A DNA stretch of 64,000 bases from Seriola aureovittata (GCF_021018895.1 NC_079377.1:17943501-18007500); one strand, 5' to 3'. Shown: positions 13,271 to 24,649, counted from the stretch's first letter. Notes: generated by a model not told the origin, from the sequence alone. Made by a program: numbers and translations.

Positions 13271-14986
13271 AAATGTAAGTCATGGTTAATGTAACCATTT
13301 GTGGGTGTAATCGTAATGCCTTGGTGCTTGATAAAATCGCTCTGTTGTGAATATCTTAAAAAATACATTCATATACATACTCATTTTTTATTTAACTGTA
13401 TAAATAGGAATGACAATGACAAAACAAGGACACTGTGCAATAGTGCTGCAATAAGATAGTTTTGCTATTTTTACATAGCATTCATATTAACAGCTGTTTA
13501 CTTGGCAAGAGCTTCAATCTCTCTGAGCAGCGCTGTTTCTTCAGGGAAGACCGGAAAATACAGTGACTTGGTTCAGAAAGTGACAAGACAATCCAAACTA
13601 GCCAGGTATCGCTAGTTAGCATGTTAACTTCAGCACTACAAAAGAGGTGATGGAAATAGACGTTTGATGCTGAACTCGCTAACGTTTCTTCTAGACTGGT
13701 GAATAAATAGCTGTTAATGCTAACGTTAGCTATATTGCAAATAGCTCCTTTAAATGTACAAAAAGCCACCTCTAATATTACCAGCCTCTATTGAAGCATC
13801 AGCCAGCCACTATTGTACCCTCAAGGCAATTTGACAGAATGGATGGAAGCATTGTGGATTGTTTGATACATACACCGAGTGTAAGATCAATAGACAGAGT
13901 TTAAAGAAGAATTATCAGGGACGCCCTCGATAGGAAACCAACTGCAGTCCTCAGCATATGATTAGCTACTCTATCCTGGAGCAGTTTGAATATTATAGAT
14001 GAATTACTCTCACAGGACACATCATAATCACTGGGAGCCCTGCATCAATGTTCCTCATATTCCTACCCCCATTTCTTTACAGCTACACTGTAGGTGACAC
14101 AGCATTTTGGACAAATGAGCAAGTGCGGACACTGAGGTCATTGAGGTGCTGCTGCTTTCTGCCTTCACACCAGATGGTAATCCCTGTCTCACCTCTTTCT
14201 TCTCCATGCTTATTTTTCTCAGTTTCACTATGGATGACAGTCAATGCTATTCTTGCTGAGAGAGATATCACCTACTGCTAAAGATGGCACTGTGAGGCCC
14301 ACAATCAAGTCAAATGAATGCAGATGCATTTATGAGATGCAAGCTTCTGTTTACTGCAATAATTTCCCTCAGTGGGGGTTATCACTGCGAAGCACCCTGC
14401 GTATAGATCATCTGTTAAACACATCTCATCTCTCATGCTCTCCCTTCCAACCTCCCTCAGCAAAACAGTGGCTAATTAGTTCTACCCATTTTTGTACTAA
14501 TTTACTGCAGTGTGTTCACGCCCGTCCGCAAATCTCAAAAGGTGTTTAAAGATAAATGTGTCTGCACTATTGTTGTCCATTTGTGTGTGTTAATACTTGT
14601 CAGTGTGTTCTGCCTGATGAAGACACGTCTTGCCAGGATGATGTATGCATGATAAGCAACTGTGAATCAAACTGTGAGCTGAACCGCAGCACTGGAGGGA
14701 AAATGACTGAGAGAGAGATACAGAGGGTGAAGGGGAGCGATAGAGAGATACTGAAAAGACAGAGAGAGACGAGACGCTGAACCCCTGGGCTGGGTAATTG
14801 TAATGGTGTCAAATGAATAAGGTCATTACTGTTAATGTCTTTCAGGGCATTACAGTCTATTTGTTATGTCCTTTATACACCCAGGCAATGCCAGGATTAT
14901 GACAAAAAGGCTAAAGTATAATTTGCATCGCTTGAGTATATAACAGACAGATTCTCTCTCTATTTTATTTTCTTACTTTTACACTT
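13271..14986. other. Non-coding stretch, nothing recognised
   Basis: Holds a GCTAACGTTAGC palindrome near 13720-13731, a motif frequent in fish intergenic DNA. The 101-codon frame at 14244-14549 and the GA-rich frames at 14556-14812 have no exon support. Confidence 0.5.
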
Positions 14987-15308
14987 GTGAGACAAAACAT
15001 TATGACAACCTGCCAAATTTGCTGTTGGTCCTACACATACCACCAAAACAGCTAAAACCAATCGAGACATGGACTTTACAAGGCCGCTGAAGGTGCCCTG
15101 TGGTATCTGCCACCAAAACATTAGAAGAAGATCCTGTAATTCTTTAAGTCATGTAAGTTGGGAGCTTGTTCCAGCACATCCCCAACCCCTGACACCCTGT
15201 CGCCGGTTTGTGGTTTGTCCCTCCTTAAGCCTCTGTCAGTAGGTAATCACCATTGCTGCAGCACGTTACAAGTCTTACTGTTATGGAGCCGCTCTAACCC
15301 AGTCATAT
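14987..15308 (-). mobile_element. Internally deleted Tc1/mariner-type transposon
   Basis: The left part (AACATTATGACAACCTGCC, then GCTGTTGGTCC and ACATGGACTT) matches the start of a common fish Tc1/IS630-type element. From about 15180 the sequence jumps to what I recognise as the other end, the transposase N-terminal helix-turn-helix region read on the - strand (ACCCTGTCGCCGGTTTGTGG to CCGCTCTAACCCAGTCAT). About 1 kb that intact copies carry between these blocks, including the DDE catalytic domain, is absent. It is a MITE-like deletion derivative, unable to encode transposase. Assignment rests on recalled consensus order. Confidence 0.65.
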
Positions 15309-15354
15309 TGGCAGACTAATCGATAATGAAACTAATCATTAGACACAGCCCTAG
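15309..15354 (-). repeat. GGCTGCAA-type element, 5' end fragment
   Basis: On the - strand it reads AGGGCTGTGTCTAATGATTA then TTTCATTATCGATTAGTCTG, the first 45 bases of the element family also seen at 2971 and 17634. It abuts the deleted Tc1-type element, suggesting nested or adjacent insertions. Confidence 0.6.
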
Positions 15355-17633
15355 TACCTGCATAAAGAAACGCAAACATATTGGCAGGGGCTGCTCCTAT
15401 CTCCAGCCACTGACTGTTGTCACATTGTCTATGTGCTGCTAATGACCCTTGACCTTGTTGGATGCCCCGAGGCCCTGGACAGTCCCATTTGTCTACTTGA
15501 CGTGGCTGACAGCCTGTCTACCCAGCAGGTGCTCTCAGGCCTTACTTTCAGTCACTGACCCGCACTGATGAAAAACCAGGCCGTCTGTTAGCTTTCTCAA
15601 GCCAGGCTTGTTGGCACATGGTGCAACCCACTGCCACCCACAAACACACACCCATGAGCACACTGCACACAAACAGTACACACACAGGCACTTTAGCAGA
15701 AATATTGGTCCATCCGTGCAAACACTGTACACATAGATGAGAGTACATACACACACATTCAAACACACACACAGTTGCCATCATAGCATGTCTCAGCTGG
15801 CACTGAGTGGCTGTACTAACACCATGACTCCTGCCATATGGCCAGTGACATACTGCTCTTCATTAGGGCTCAAAGCGACAGCCCTCTGGGGCTAAGCTGT
15901 AACTCACTGACACATCATGGGCAAAAAGGCTTCGGCCCAAATGGCCTAAATTACCTTATGAACGTTCATTGTAATGCTTCAAATAAGTCTTCACAGATTT
16001 ATCTACTTAAAGACAGCAGCTAATGTTTTGCACATGTAGGAGAAATTTCAATATCGGTGGAAGGCAAATAGAATTATACATGGAGAATGAGGGCAGATTT
16101 ATAAAATAGTCTTTAAAAAAAGCATTTGTCACAGCAACCCTTAAAAGCCAAATTAGAAGCACATTTAATGGGATTTACAGAAGGCAGACACAATAGCATG
16201 TACTGTTTTACAATATAATGCAATCCAATGCAATGTTCTTTTTAACAAGTACTACATTTGAATTCAATTTTACACATCTGTGAAGCTCAATGTTTTGTTG
16301 GTTCAATGTCAGAAGTCATTTTTTTTGGTGGAGTATGAATATCAGTGCTCAGATTCTAACGGCTGCCTTCACCAGATGATGTGCCATTATCTCACACACA
16401 GTACACCGACTGCATGGTAGCACTTTCTATTTAAGATTACTATATTCATCAATAAAACCCAAGTCACAATGCCACCTCCACTATCTTTGATTAATTCAGG
16501 CAGCTCTTGAATATAAATACCTATTTTGTTGGCTAACCGAGATCGCTAGTTCAGCTAATTTATTTGTAATATCAAGAAAGCAAGATTTTGTACTCACTAC
16601 AAATGGAGGGAAAAATATTCACCTGCAAATATTATACAAGATTAATATTTGCAATTGCACAACAGATCATTGCAGACAAATGACAGCTTTCCTTTCATCT
16701 CTACGGGTATACTCCTGTCTCTCTATTCTCCTCTCTGCCTGTCTAACCCTGTATAAATACATTTTTGTACAGGTGGAGGTGGTGAACATTTTTATTGATC
16801 ATTTATTTCCAACACTATCTCTTGTCCTAACTGAGAGAGTCAGAGGATGTACATTTGATAGGCTCTGGTGATTCAAACCTATACTACAGCATGTTCATGA
16901 TACACTATTTTCAGAACTTGTTTGGAGTTACCACTCTTTTCAGATTCACGGACCTATAGGAATATGAAGTATATGAAGTATAAAGTATGAACGCTAAAGC
17001 ATTACTTACATGATTGCACATATAACAAATAGATTATCTTTCCATTATATTCTCTTATTTTTATATTCGTGTCAATTCCTTTGGATTCATACCTGTGGAC
17101 TTATCTTTGAAGAGCTGTTTTAGACTTACGCTTTTTCAACTTAAAACAATACCTGTAGTCACCATTTATTGGACTATGAAAAATAACTTTGCTCTTGTTA
17201 ACACCTGGAACTCTACACTTAACAACAACACAAACCTTAGTGAACCTAGAAAGACTGCAAAGTGTGTAATTCATCTGTTAATTATTTGATGTCAAATTGT
17301 TAGATAGTGCCATTTGGAAACATACTGCTCAATAGTTTCCACTATGTGCGCCATCAAATTGCTTTGACGGAAACTATTACTCACACTTGAACAGAGTGTT
17401 CAGAACCACAGGGCATTAAAGTGGTTAGAAAAGGCTATCATTTAAAATTCTACTTGTATGCCCTGCCACTTCTACACTAGTTAACTGGGCTTGTGCCTTT
17501 TAATAGCTGTAATTGGCCACAGTTTAATTTTAACATTTTCTTCATGATCTGATTCTAAAGATTACATTTGATGTAAGTGCTGTATTATGAATTTGGTCTT
17601 AAAATATCTGTTCTGTACCACATGTTAATGAGA
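15355..17633. other. Non-coding stretch, nothing recognised
   Basis: CA-rich imperfect repeats at about 15640-15775 produce spurious - strand frames there. A short run of GAAGTATA-like units lies at 16962-16990. No exon or mobile element recognised. Confidence 0.5.
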
Positions 17634-17796
17634 GAGGCTGCAACTTCCGATTATTTTCATACTCAAATAATCAACCAAGTATTATCTCGATTGATCTTTA
17701 CTTGCTTGATCATAAAAAGGTCAGCAAAGAGTAAAACTGCCCATCACAATTTCTCAGAACCCATGGCATTTGCAGTCTTGTCCAACCAAAAGTTAA
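17634..17796 (+). repeat. GGCTGCAA-type short element, longest copy
   Basis: Starts GAGGCTGCAACTTCCGATTA, continues TTTTCATACTCAAATAATC, TTATCTCGATTGATCTTTA and CATCACAATTTCTCAGAACCC, and ends near TTGTCCAACCAAAAGTT. These blocks appear in the same order as in the recalled full element. The right terminal inverted repeat is missing. Confidence 0.7.
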
Positions 17797-18808
17797 AAAT
17801 AATAAAATAATGATAATAAAAAAAATTATTTGGGCCACTTTAACCAGCAGTCTGAATGTGGCTTTGAAACCAAGTGAAACAACAGTTTTTTTTTTCTTTT
17901 GAATGCTTTATAAAAAAAGAATCAGTCAGTTGACAAGTTAAATAAATAAAAATGTATTTTTACATCATGTGTGAAAGGTATGTATAAGATCCATATTAAG
18001 CAAAGGGAAACCAATACTGAGATACAATTCTTGTCATTAAGAAGATGGCTGTTTAAATATTTTGAAAAGTAACTGTACAATTGTATTGCTAATATGTTTT
18101 TTTTCTCAAGATAAAAAATGCTGGAAACCCAATGAATCTCATTCGAATGAATCACTCAATGAATGCAAAAAAGGTCAGGTCCTTCTCACATTTCCATTAT
18201 GCTGTTGCTAAAACGGTCAGTTCATTTTCCGTGGAAATACATGTACTGTAGTATAGTACTGTATATATGGTATTTTTTATAACATGATGTAAATGTTAGT
18301 TTTAATTTGTTCTTGGATTACACCTTCTGTGAAGATATGACACACTTGCATGCAAGCACATTCATACACATCTATTCATATAGTATAAATGGCATGCTTT
18401 TTCCCACTGCTCTCTGATGTTTCTTTGTCTAGAGGGCTTGTCAGATTAATGCTAATGCATTCTGCCAACCATGTTGGTTTTCCCTGTTTGTTCCCAGTGC
18501 AAGTGCTTGAACAGCTACTATATTATATGATGAGGTCTCACTATGAATAAAACAATGTAGAGACAGGTGTGGTAGGGGCCAGTTCCAGGAAGATAAGGAA
18601 ATAAAATGCATGCAAGATGGATCGAGGAGGAGGCGGAAAGGAGGCAGGAGCTACCTGTATCTAACTTCCCATCTGCCCTGCAACCTTGCAAAGATGATAA
18701 CAGGACTATGGATCTCTATAAACACTCATGTCATTGCAGCAACAAGAGCAAACCCCACCGAAGTGAGAGATAAAAACAGTGAGATTATGATTCACACCAT
18801 CATGATGC
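17797..18808. other. Non-coding stretch, nothing recognised
   Basis: Very AT-rich. No exon or repeat recognised. Confidence 0.5.

Positions 18809-18833
<25 letters not shown>
18809..18833. repeat. Poly-T tract (25 T)
   Basis: Uninterrupted T run. It could be the tail of a - strand retroposon, but no body is recognisable on the 3' side. Confidence 0.9.
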
Positions 18834-18839
<6 letters not shown>

Positions 18840-20304
18840 AGCTGTTTTGCTGTTCTTTTAGCCCAATGCCACCTCAGTCAATTCAAAACAACAGTTAGAC
18901 ACAAGCATCACTGTTTGCTTCGTAACTACTGATGATTACAAGAGCACTGTAATTGTGGATGACTGTTCAAACTAAAAACATTCTGCTGTGAACTGCAATT
19001 GTATTGTATTATATTGTTCCCTGGCAATGGATTTTATTATGTGTATTATATATTAATGATTGTATTTCTTAGTGCATAATCATAATAGTAGTACTTATAA
19101 AGGAGTGCTTTTGTCACATCTATACATGCCCAAATAAATGATTGCAGATACTTAATTGTCCAGGCTTTCAGTTTATTGGCCTAACTGACCAATGGAGTGT
19201 GCAAATTAGGGCTACAGCAGCTGTTCCCATGGAGTAACAGAAAACATTATTGCCTGGAACCATCGAGTCATAGGTGGTAATTGTGTTTTAGATTAAAAGC
19301 TTAGTAGGCTGATTGTTGGTCCTGGCTGAGTCAATAAGCAGGCTTAGTGAGAGGAGTGCACATTGGACCCGCTGTGGTGATTAACTACATGTTCCTGAAT
19401 TTTATTTGTGATCAAGCATGGAGATTAAAAGCAGCGATGGTCTGAGAGGAAACTGCATCAAAGAGGTACACTGTGTGCCAGGGGGTCTTTAAGTTCACAA
19501 CAGGCTTGCTAGTGGATATATCTCCAAACACAGAGCCCTAAAGAGGGTGTATCTGCTAACATTGGAGGTTCACAGCAAGATATGCTGGAGATCCAAAGTG
19601 TTCCCATTCTATTAAGCACTATTGTTAGCGACTCTTCATTCTGAAAAGCTCCCCAGTTTGATAGATTCCTTTGGATAGTACAGCTCTACCCTGATTCAAA
19701 GTCTAGGCTTCTTATGAAACGAGATAGCCGTGTCACACTGAGCAATCACACGGAGCTGTTGACATTTTGAAATATCCCCACTGTGTCATCCCAGGTGAAA
19801 AGTGATCTTCAGCTCAATAACAATCTATTATGGATAGGGTTTTGTGGAGACAATGAGCCTTCACAACAGGTTATCATCAAAAGTTGGAAGATTTACTGGC
19901 TCGGACCATGTTTCTCATATGTAAATATTTACAAAAATATGTACGTTGTATCACAACTATGGATGAAGAGAAACCTATGTTTGATGACAAAATAACAAAT
20001 ATAATACAACAACGATAATCAAAACCAAGTTATTCATATCCGAAAAAAAAAAAATCAGTGCATTGGATCAATTTTAGAAAGTACAAAAAAAATACAGTAA
20101 CAGAGGAGCAAGATGCCGAACAGTTTAATACAAGGGAAGACTGAAGCCCCATGGCCCAACTCCTCCCCTGTACATTTCAATAAGACACAAAAGAAGAAAA
20201 CATCACATGGGTATCTAGAAGGTACAAAGTGTCTCTGTCTACACAAAGCTTTCAGGCAAGTGAGCTTGATTTGTGTAGTGTATGTGTTTTTTTTTCCATA
20301 TGTA
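18834..20304. other. Non-coding stretch, nothing recognised
   Basis: AT-rich unique sequence up to the left end of the Tc1-like transposon. No supportable exon. Confidence 0.5.
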
Positions 20305-20472
20305 CAGTACAGGCCAAAAGTTTGGACACACCTTCTCATTCAATGCGTTTCCTTTATTTTCATGACTATTTACATTGTAGATTCTCACTGAAGGCATCAA
20401 AACTATGAATGAACACATGTGGAATTATGTACTTAACAAAAAAGTGTGAAATAACTATAAACATGTCTTATA

Positions 20473-21506
20473 TTCTAGTTTATTCAAAGTAGCCATCCTT
20501 TGCTCTGATTACTGCTTTGCACACTCTTGGCATTCTCTTGATGAGCTTCAAGAGGTAGTCACCTGAAATGGTTTTCCAACAGTCTTGAAGGATATCCCAG
20601 AGATGCTTAGCACTTGTTGGCCCTTTTACCTTCACTCTGCAGTCCAGCTCACCCCAAACCATCTCGATTGGGTTCAGGTCCTGAACCCAATCGAGATGGT
20701 TTGGCGCAGCACTCCATCACTCTCCTTCTTGGTCAAATAGCCCTTACACAGCCTGGAGGTGTGTTTGGGGTCATTGTCCTGTTGAAAAATAAATGATTGT
20801 CCAACTAAACGCAAACCGGATGGGATGGCATGTCGCTGCAGGATGCTGTGGTAGCCATGCTGGTTCAGTATGCCTTCAATTTTGAATAAATCCCCAACAG
20901 TGTCACCAGCAAAGCACCCTCACACCATCACACCTCCTCCTCCATGCTTCACGGTGGGAACCAGGCATGTAGAATCCATCCGTTCACCTTTTCTGCGTCG
21001 CACAAAGACACAGCGGTTGGAACCAAAGATCTAAAATTTAGACTCATCAGACCAAAGCACAGATTTCCACTGGTCTAATGTCCATTCCTTGTGTTTCTTG
21101 GCCCAAACAAATCTTTTCTGCTTGTTGCCTCTCCTTAGCAGTGGTTTCCTAGCAGCTATTTGACCATGAAGGCCTGATTTGCACAGTCTCCTCTTAACAG
21201 TTGTTCTAGAGATGTGTCTGCTGCTAGAACATTCATCTGGTCTCTAATCTGAGCTGCTGTTAACTTGCGATTTCTGAGGCTGGTGATTCGGATGAACTTA
21301 TCCTCAGCAGCAGAGGTGACTCTTGATCTTCCTTTCCTGGGGTGGTCCTCATGTGAGCCAGTTTCGTTGTAGCGCTTAATGGTTTTTGCGACTGCACTTG
21401 TGGACACATTCAAAGTTTTCGCAATTTTCCGGACTGACTGACCTTCATTTCTTAAAGTAATGATGGCCACTCGTTTCTCTTTACTTAGCTGATTGGTTCT
21501 TGCCAT
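20473..21506 (-). pseudogene. Tc1-like DDE transposase pseudogene
   Basis: The start codon is at 21506 on the - strand (MARTNQLSKEKR). Residues 1-90 form an intact paired-type helix-turn-helix region (SVRKIAKTLNVS), with KGRSR where Tc1 proteins usually carry a GRPR hook. The frame is lost between 21245 and 21215, where about 10 bases of the recalled consensus are missing. In the shifted frame there is a TAG at 21033-21031 and a TGA at 20922-20920. The DDE residues are otherwise traceable: first D in WSDESK (codon 21048-21046), second D in DNDPKH (codon 20772-20770), and E in NPIE within 20654-20680. A further frame change occurs at the inverted duplication 20654-20704. The C-terminus runs to about 20473. 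It cannot make functional transposase. Confidence 0.9.
20654..20704. repeat. Perfect 24-bp inverted repeat, 3-bp loop
   Basis: Arm 1 is 20654-20677, the loop is GTC (20678-20680), and arm 2 is 20681-20704. Arm 1 is ordinary transposase sequence encoding LNPIEMVW on the - strand. Arm 2 is its exact reverse complement and occupies the place of the codons that should lie between the second and third catalytic residues. The substitution is about 4 bases shorter than the expected segment, so it also shifts the frame. Confidence 0.95.
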
Positions 21507-21614
21507 AATATGAATTCTAACAGTTGTCCAATAGGGCTGTCGGCTGTGTGTCAACCTGACTTCTGCACAACACAACTGAAGGTCCCAACTGCAAGAAATT
21601 CCACTAATTAACCC

Positions 21615-21630
21615 ATATATATATATATAT
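21615..21630. repeat. (AT)8 microsatellite
   Basis: Eight AT units exactly at the point where Tc1 homology stops. Confidence 0.9.
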
Positions 21631-22489
21631 CAGCAATCCGCTTAAATATGTATACCCTGACATAAATCTGTGATTTCCTCCATTCAGAATATTGCATCAA
21701 AACCTAGGGCTGTGACAATAACAGGACATGACATGAGGAAAAAAGCCCATGCCACCATGCTGGGAAGCATTCACACTGCTAGGTACAATAGCAACAAGAT
21801 TCTATATTTAATTAATATCATATTTAATTATATAATATTTAATATTTATTGTGTTTCTGTGTTTGTTTTGTTCAGGTTTACACTGCTGAGTTAGAAGCAT
21901 CGGTAACCAGAGGTTTTCAGTCGTCAGCATCCTTGTGTACACACCACAGTGATCAAATGCATTTTGAAGGAATTTCGAGGACACTGGAAGACAAACTAGA
22001 CAGACACTTCAGGCATCTCTCAGCAGCATTTTTTTTTTGGTTTGACCGAAGTTTACTTTTCTCACTTGACCAAACGACCAGACTAAAGGAGTAAATGCTC
22101 CAGACTGTTTACAATAAACACACCTTCAAAAAGTCCTTGAGCGAGACAGTGAAGCCTGAGCTGCAGTAGGATTCACCTAAAGCAGACCTTACACTTATGT
22201 CGTCTGGGGAGTTTTCTATTGATGCCTTTAGAGAATGACCTCATAAACACAAGCAGGCGGTCAAGTTTAATATTGTGATATGAAACATATTACAAATGTT
22301 CAAATATAGTAAATCTGAGCTGCCTTGCTCATTACTGAAGGCAAAAACTTTTCCTACCAAATTTCACACATGGCATCCCTGCACTGAGCACTATCTGACC
22401 TTTGATAATTCAGGGGTTTGTGACATGATGGAATCGTTTCTTCTATATCATAAGAAAGGGTAAAAAAAAATGTGCAATGAACTGATGTT
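21631..22489. other. Non-coding stretch, nothing recognised
   Basis: AT-rich sequence on the right of the Tc1-like element. Short chance frames only. Confidence 0.5.
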
Positions 22490-23098
22490 TTGCTCAGTTT
22501 TACTCATAGCAGTGATTGTGTCTTTCTCCAGATGAGTCGAGCTACAACCTCCTGTGTTCTCTTAAGCATTATAAGACCACAAAGTGACCACTACTTTTAT
22601 ATTCATCTCAAACAAGCAAATCTTTCTCTTTGTCATTCTTCCTTGAGCAAGTGTAGAGTTAAGAAGAAGGTGAATTATTGTAAAACCATAAAAACTAATA
22701 TGGATTTGAAAAAATCTGTTGGCATCTGGACTCATTTCCTGTCATATTCACATTATCTTCTCAAACTTAAGACTGCTGCACACAGTCCCTCCTGCTTCAC
22801 CATCTTGTCAAGTAAGCTAAAAGTTATCACTTCTCTCTTGTACCCAGATGGGAGCCAATCACAAACCAGCTCATTAACAAAATTAGCTGCACCTGTAGCA
22901 CACCTGGAGCTCCTGTCTATCACATTAACTCATATCAGCATCAGTATTTTATGTCTCAATAAATTGGTTTCTCTTGGTCAAAATGGCATGTTAAAATATC
23001 CATGTCCTCAAGCAGCTTTACAATTTATCACAACAGCACGTACTCGGGTCGCACAATTAACCTACGAAGCTAAGGACACCACGGCGGGTGCAGCATAA
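22490..23098 (+). CDS. Longest ORF in the window, 202 codons, unrecognised
   Basis: An open frame starting with ATG and ending TAA. I recognise no domain. It is rich in Leu, Ser, Thr and His, with no clear signal peptide or membrane segments and no repeated motif. Its 3' end overlaps the CpG-rich module at 23030-23470 and runs antisense to the exon predicted there. The upstream sequence shows no promoter, and third-position usage looks no different from flanking AT-rich DNA. It may be a chance frame; the next longest in the window is about 149 codons, so its length alone makes it worth noting. Confidence 0.15.
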   Translation: MLSFTHSSDCVFLQMSRATTSCVLLSIIRPQSDHYFYIHLKQANLSLCHSSLSKCRVKKKVNYCKTIKTNMDLKKSVGIWTHFLSYSHYLLKLKTAAHSPSCFTILSSKLKVITSLLYPDGSQSQTSSLTKLAAPVAHLELLSITLTHISISILCLNKLVSLGQNGMLKYPCPQAALQFITTARTRVAQLTYEAKDTTAGAA

Positions 23099-23470
23099 AC
23101 AAATACCGTCGACAGCAAAGTTGATACACAAAACTTACCGCTGACTGGTCCTCCTGGAGTACTGGCCCATAGTCCCCCTCCGTTCCTGCCGTATCAATTC
23201 AAACATATCCACATACTTGAGTTGGGAAACTTCATGCACTTAATTCCGCCATTGTTTCCGCGTCGAAGCGCCACTTCAGTGCTTATTTCACGTTCGGTTC
23301 TTTGTAGAAAAGTTTTACCTGCAGACACCTGCGGGACATGCAATTCGGTTATGGGACTGCTCGATTTCAGTCAGTTGCCGTGCCCGATGGAAGGTGCATT
23401 AAACCAGTGATAGCATAGTGCTGCAGGGATGACGTATTTTTGTAGGTCAACCCGGAAGTTAGCATCACCC
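23030..23470 (-). promoter_or_regulatory. CpG-rich promoter-like module with ETS and CRE/ATF sites
   Basis: About 25 CpG dinucleotides fall in this 440-bp block, while flanking kilobases have very few. Two motifs typical of vertebrate CpG promoters lie 15 bases apart: TGACGTA (23430-23436, CRE/ATF) and CCGGAAGT (23452-23459, ETS/GABP). No TATA box is obvious. On the - strand these sites lie upstream of a GC-rich segment that ends in a strong splice donor at 23138-23137, so transcription toward lower coordinates is the likeliest reading. The + side (23440-23770) resembles a sequence I recall as multi-copy in fish, so the module may belong to a dispersed family. Confidence 0.45.
23139..23420 (-). 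other. Candidate first exon ending at a GCG|GTAAGT donor
   Basis: Read on the - strand, an ATGGCGGAATTA start-like sequence lies at 23252-23241, but it meets a TGA after six codons. A second frame, from the ATG at 23208, runs MFELIRQERRGTMGQYSRRT up to the donor at 23139/23138 with no stop. The peptide is charged and could be coding, but I do not know the protein. No matching downstream exon is visible at lower coordinates. The ATGGCGG and MFELIRQERR frames differ by one base position, so a frameshift is possible and this may be a dead copy. Confidence 0.3.
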
Positions 23471-23770
23471 TGGTTCCCTCAACAAAAAGCCGAAGGGATT
23501 TTTACATTGTTTTTTTAGCTTACTGCAGAAAATAAGCTCCGAGACTAACAAAAGTTTATGATACTTGCACGTTTTGTTCAGCAAGATAATCTTCACAAGT
23601 GAACACCACTTTTATGATTTTTGAAGCCTAAATACAATCACTATAAAAAAGGACCGGTTCTAGACTGCTTTGATTGGGAGGGCATTAGAGATGTTGATTG
23701 GTCACTAACTGCCAGACTTCAAGACTTGTAACTCTGGTCCTCTATGAGTGTCCTTAAAGGACTATAAACC
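23440..23770. repeat. Possible dispersed teleost repeat
   Basis: The block AGCATCACCCTGGTTCCCTC through AAAAAAGGACCGGTTCTAGA and GATTGGTCACTAACTGCCAG is one I recall seeing in several fish genomes as a repeated unit continuous with the CpG-rich module on its left. This is recollection, not an alignment. Confidence 0.4.
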
Positions 23771-24649
23771 ATAACATGCATTGTTTAATGTTTTCTAACA
23801 CTAAAGCCATAGAATGTAATAATACATAAGTGTCATCTAGAATGTGATTGCAAATCATTGACAATAAATGATCACAGAAACCACAATTTGCAAGTAGCCA
23901 AATAAATCTGTCAGATCTAGTGATCCAATATCATGGATTAACAAAACTAAAACCAGGCTGTTCTCATCAGAGTCATGTTACTGAGTATGAGCAAAGTAGG
24001 CTGGTAACCAGAGTGTAAGCAAGTGATTAGTGATGAAGTGAAATGATAGCAAAGGAACTGCTCTCCCTGCTGTATCCAGTTTTTATATAACCAAACCAGC
24101 AAATCAGATATGAATAAACTTTGATTGTTTATGACTGATCAAATGCACAATGACAAAATAAAATACTTTATTTCTTTAATTTTGGGATGAAGTGGGATGA
24201 TTTGATAGGGCACTCAGAGAATTTGGAGCATTACAATTTCAATATACATAAAATTGTTTGATTATTGTGAACAACACAATGGCTGAAATTTGAAACTTCA
24301 TTTCAGAGAGAGTCTGAAAAACTATGTTTATTGCCATGTAGAGGGAAGTGCGTGTGTTTACACTTATGCAACTTCATTTCTATATTTTTCTTGATGCAGG
24401 TCTATATACGTATTTCCACTATGACTGGAGGGGTACTGCAGCATTGCAAAAGCCCATCATTCTAGTTTTTTCTTTTCTCCACCAGTCACATTTTCATATA
24501 AAGAACCGACAGCCTATTGGACATCATTACAGCTATGCTTTCATTACAGTGCCTTCTGGCACTATAATGAAAACCTCTCTTTGAGGTAAGGCAATGTGAA
24601 CGTAAACAGTACCTGCTGTTCTCTTACACCTGTCACACAAACACACCAA

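Larger units (their letters stand above)
20305..21614 (-). mobile_element. Tc1-like transposon, right end lost
   Basis: The left end is precise: after a TA dinucleotide (20303-20304, the Tc1 target site) it begins CAGTACAGGCCAAAAGTTTG, a terminal repeat I recognise from an abundant fish Tc1 family. The transposase is on the - strand and carries several disabling lesions. The expected right terminal repeat is absent: homology stops at about 21614 and a short AT microsatellite takes its place. The element therefore lacks one of the two ends transposase would need and is immobile. Confidence 0.9.
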
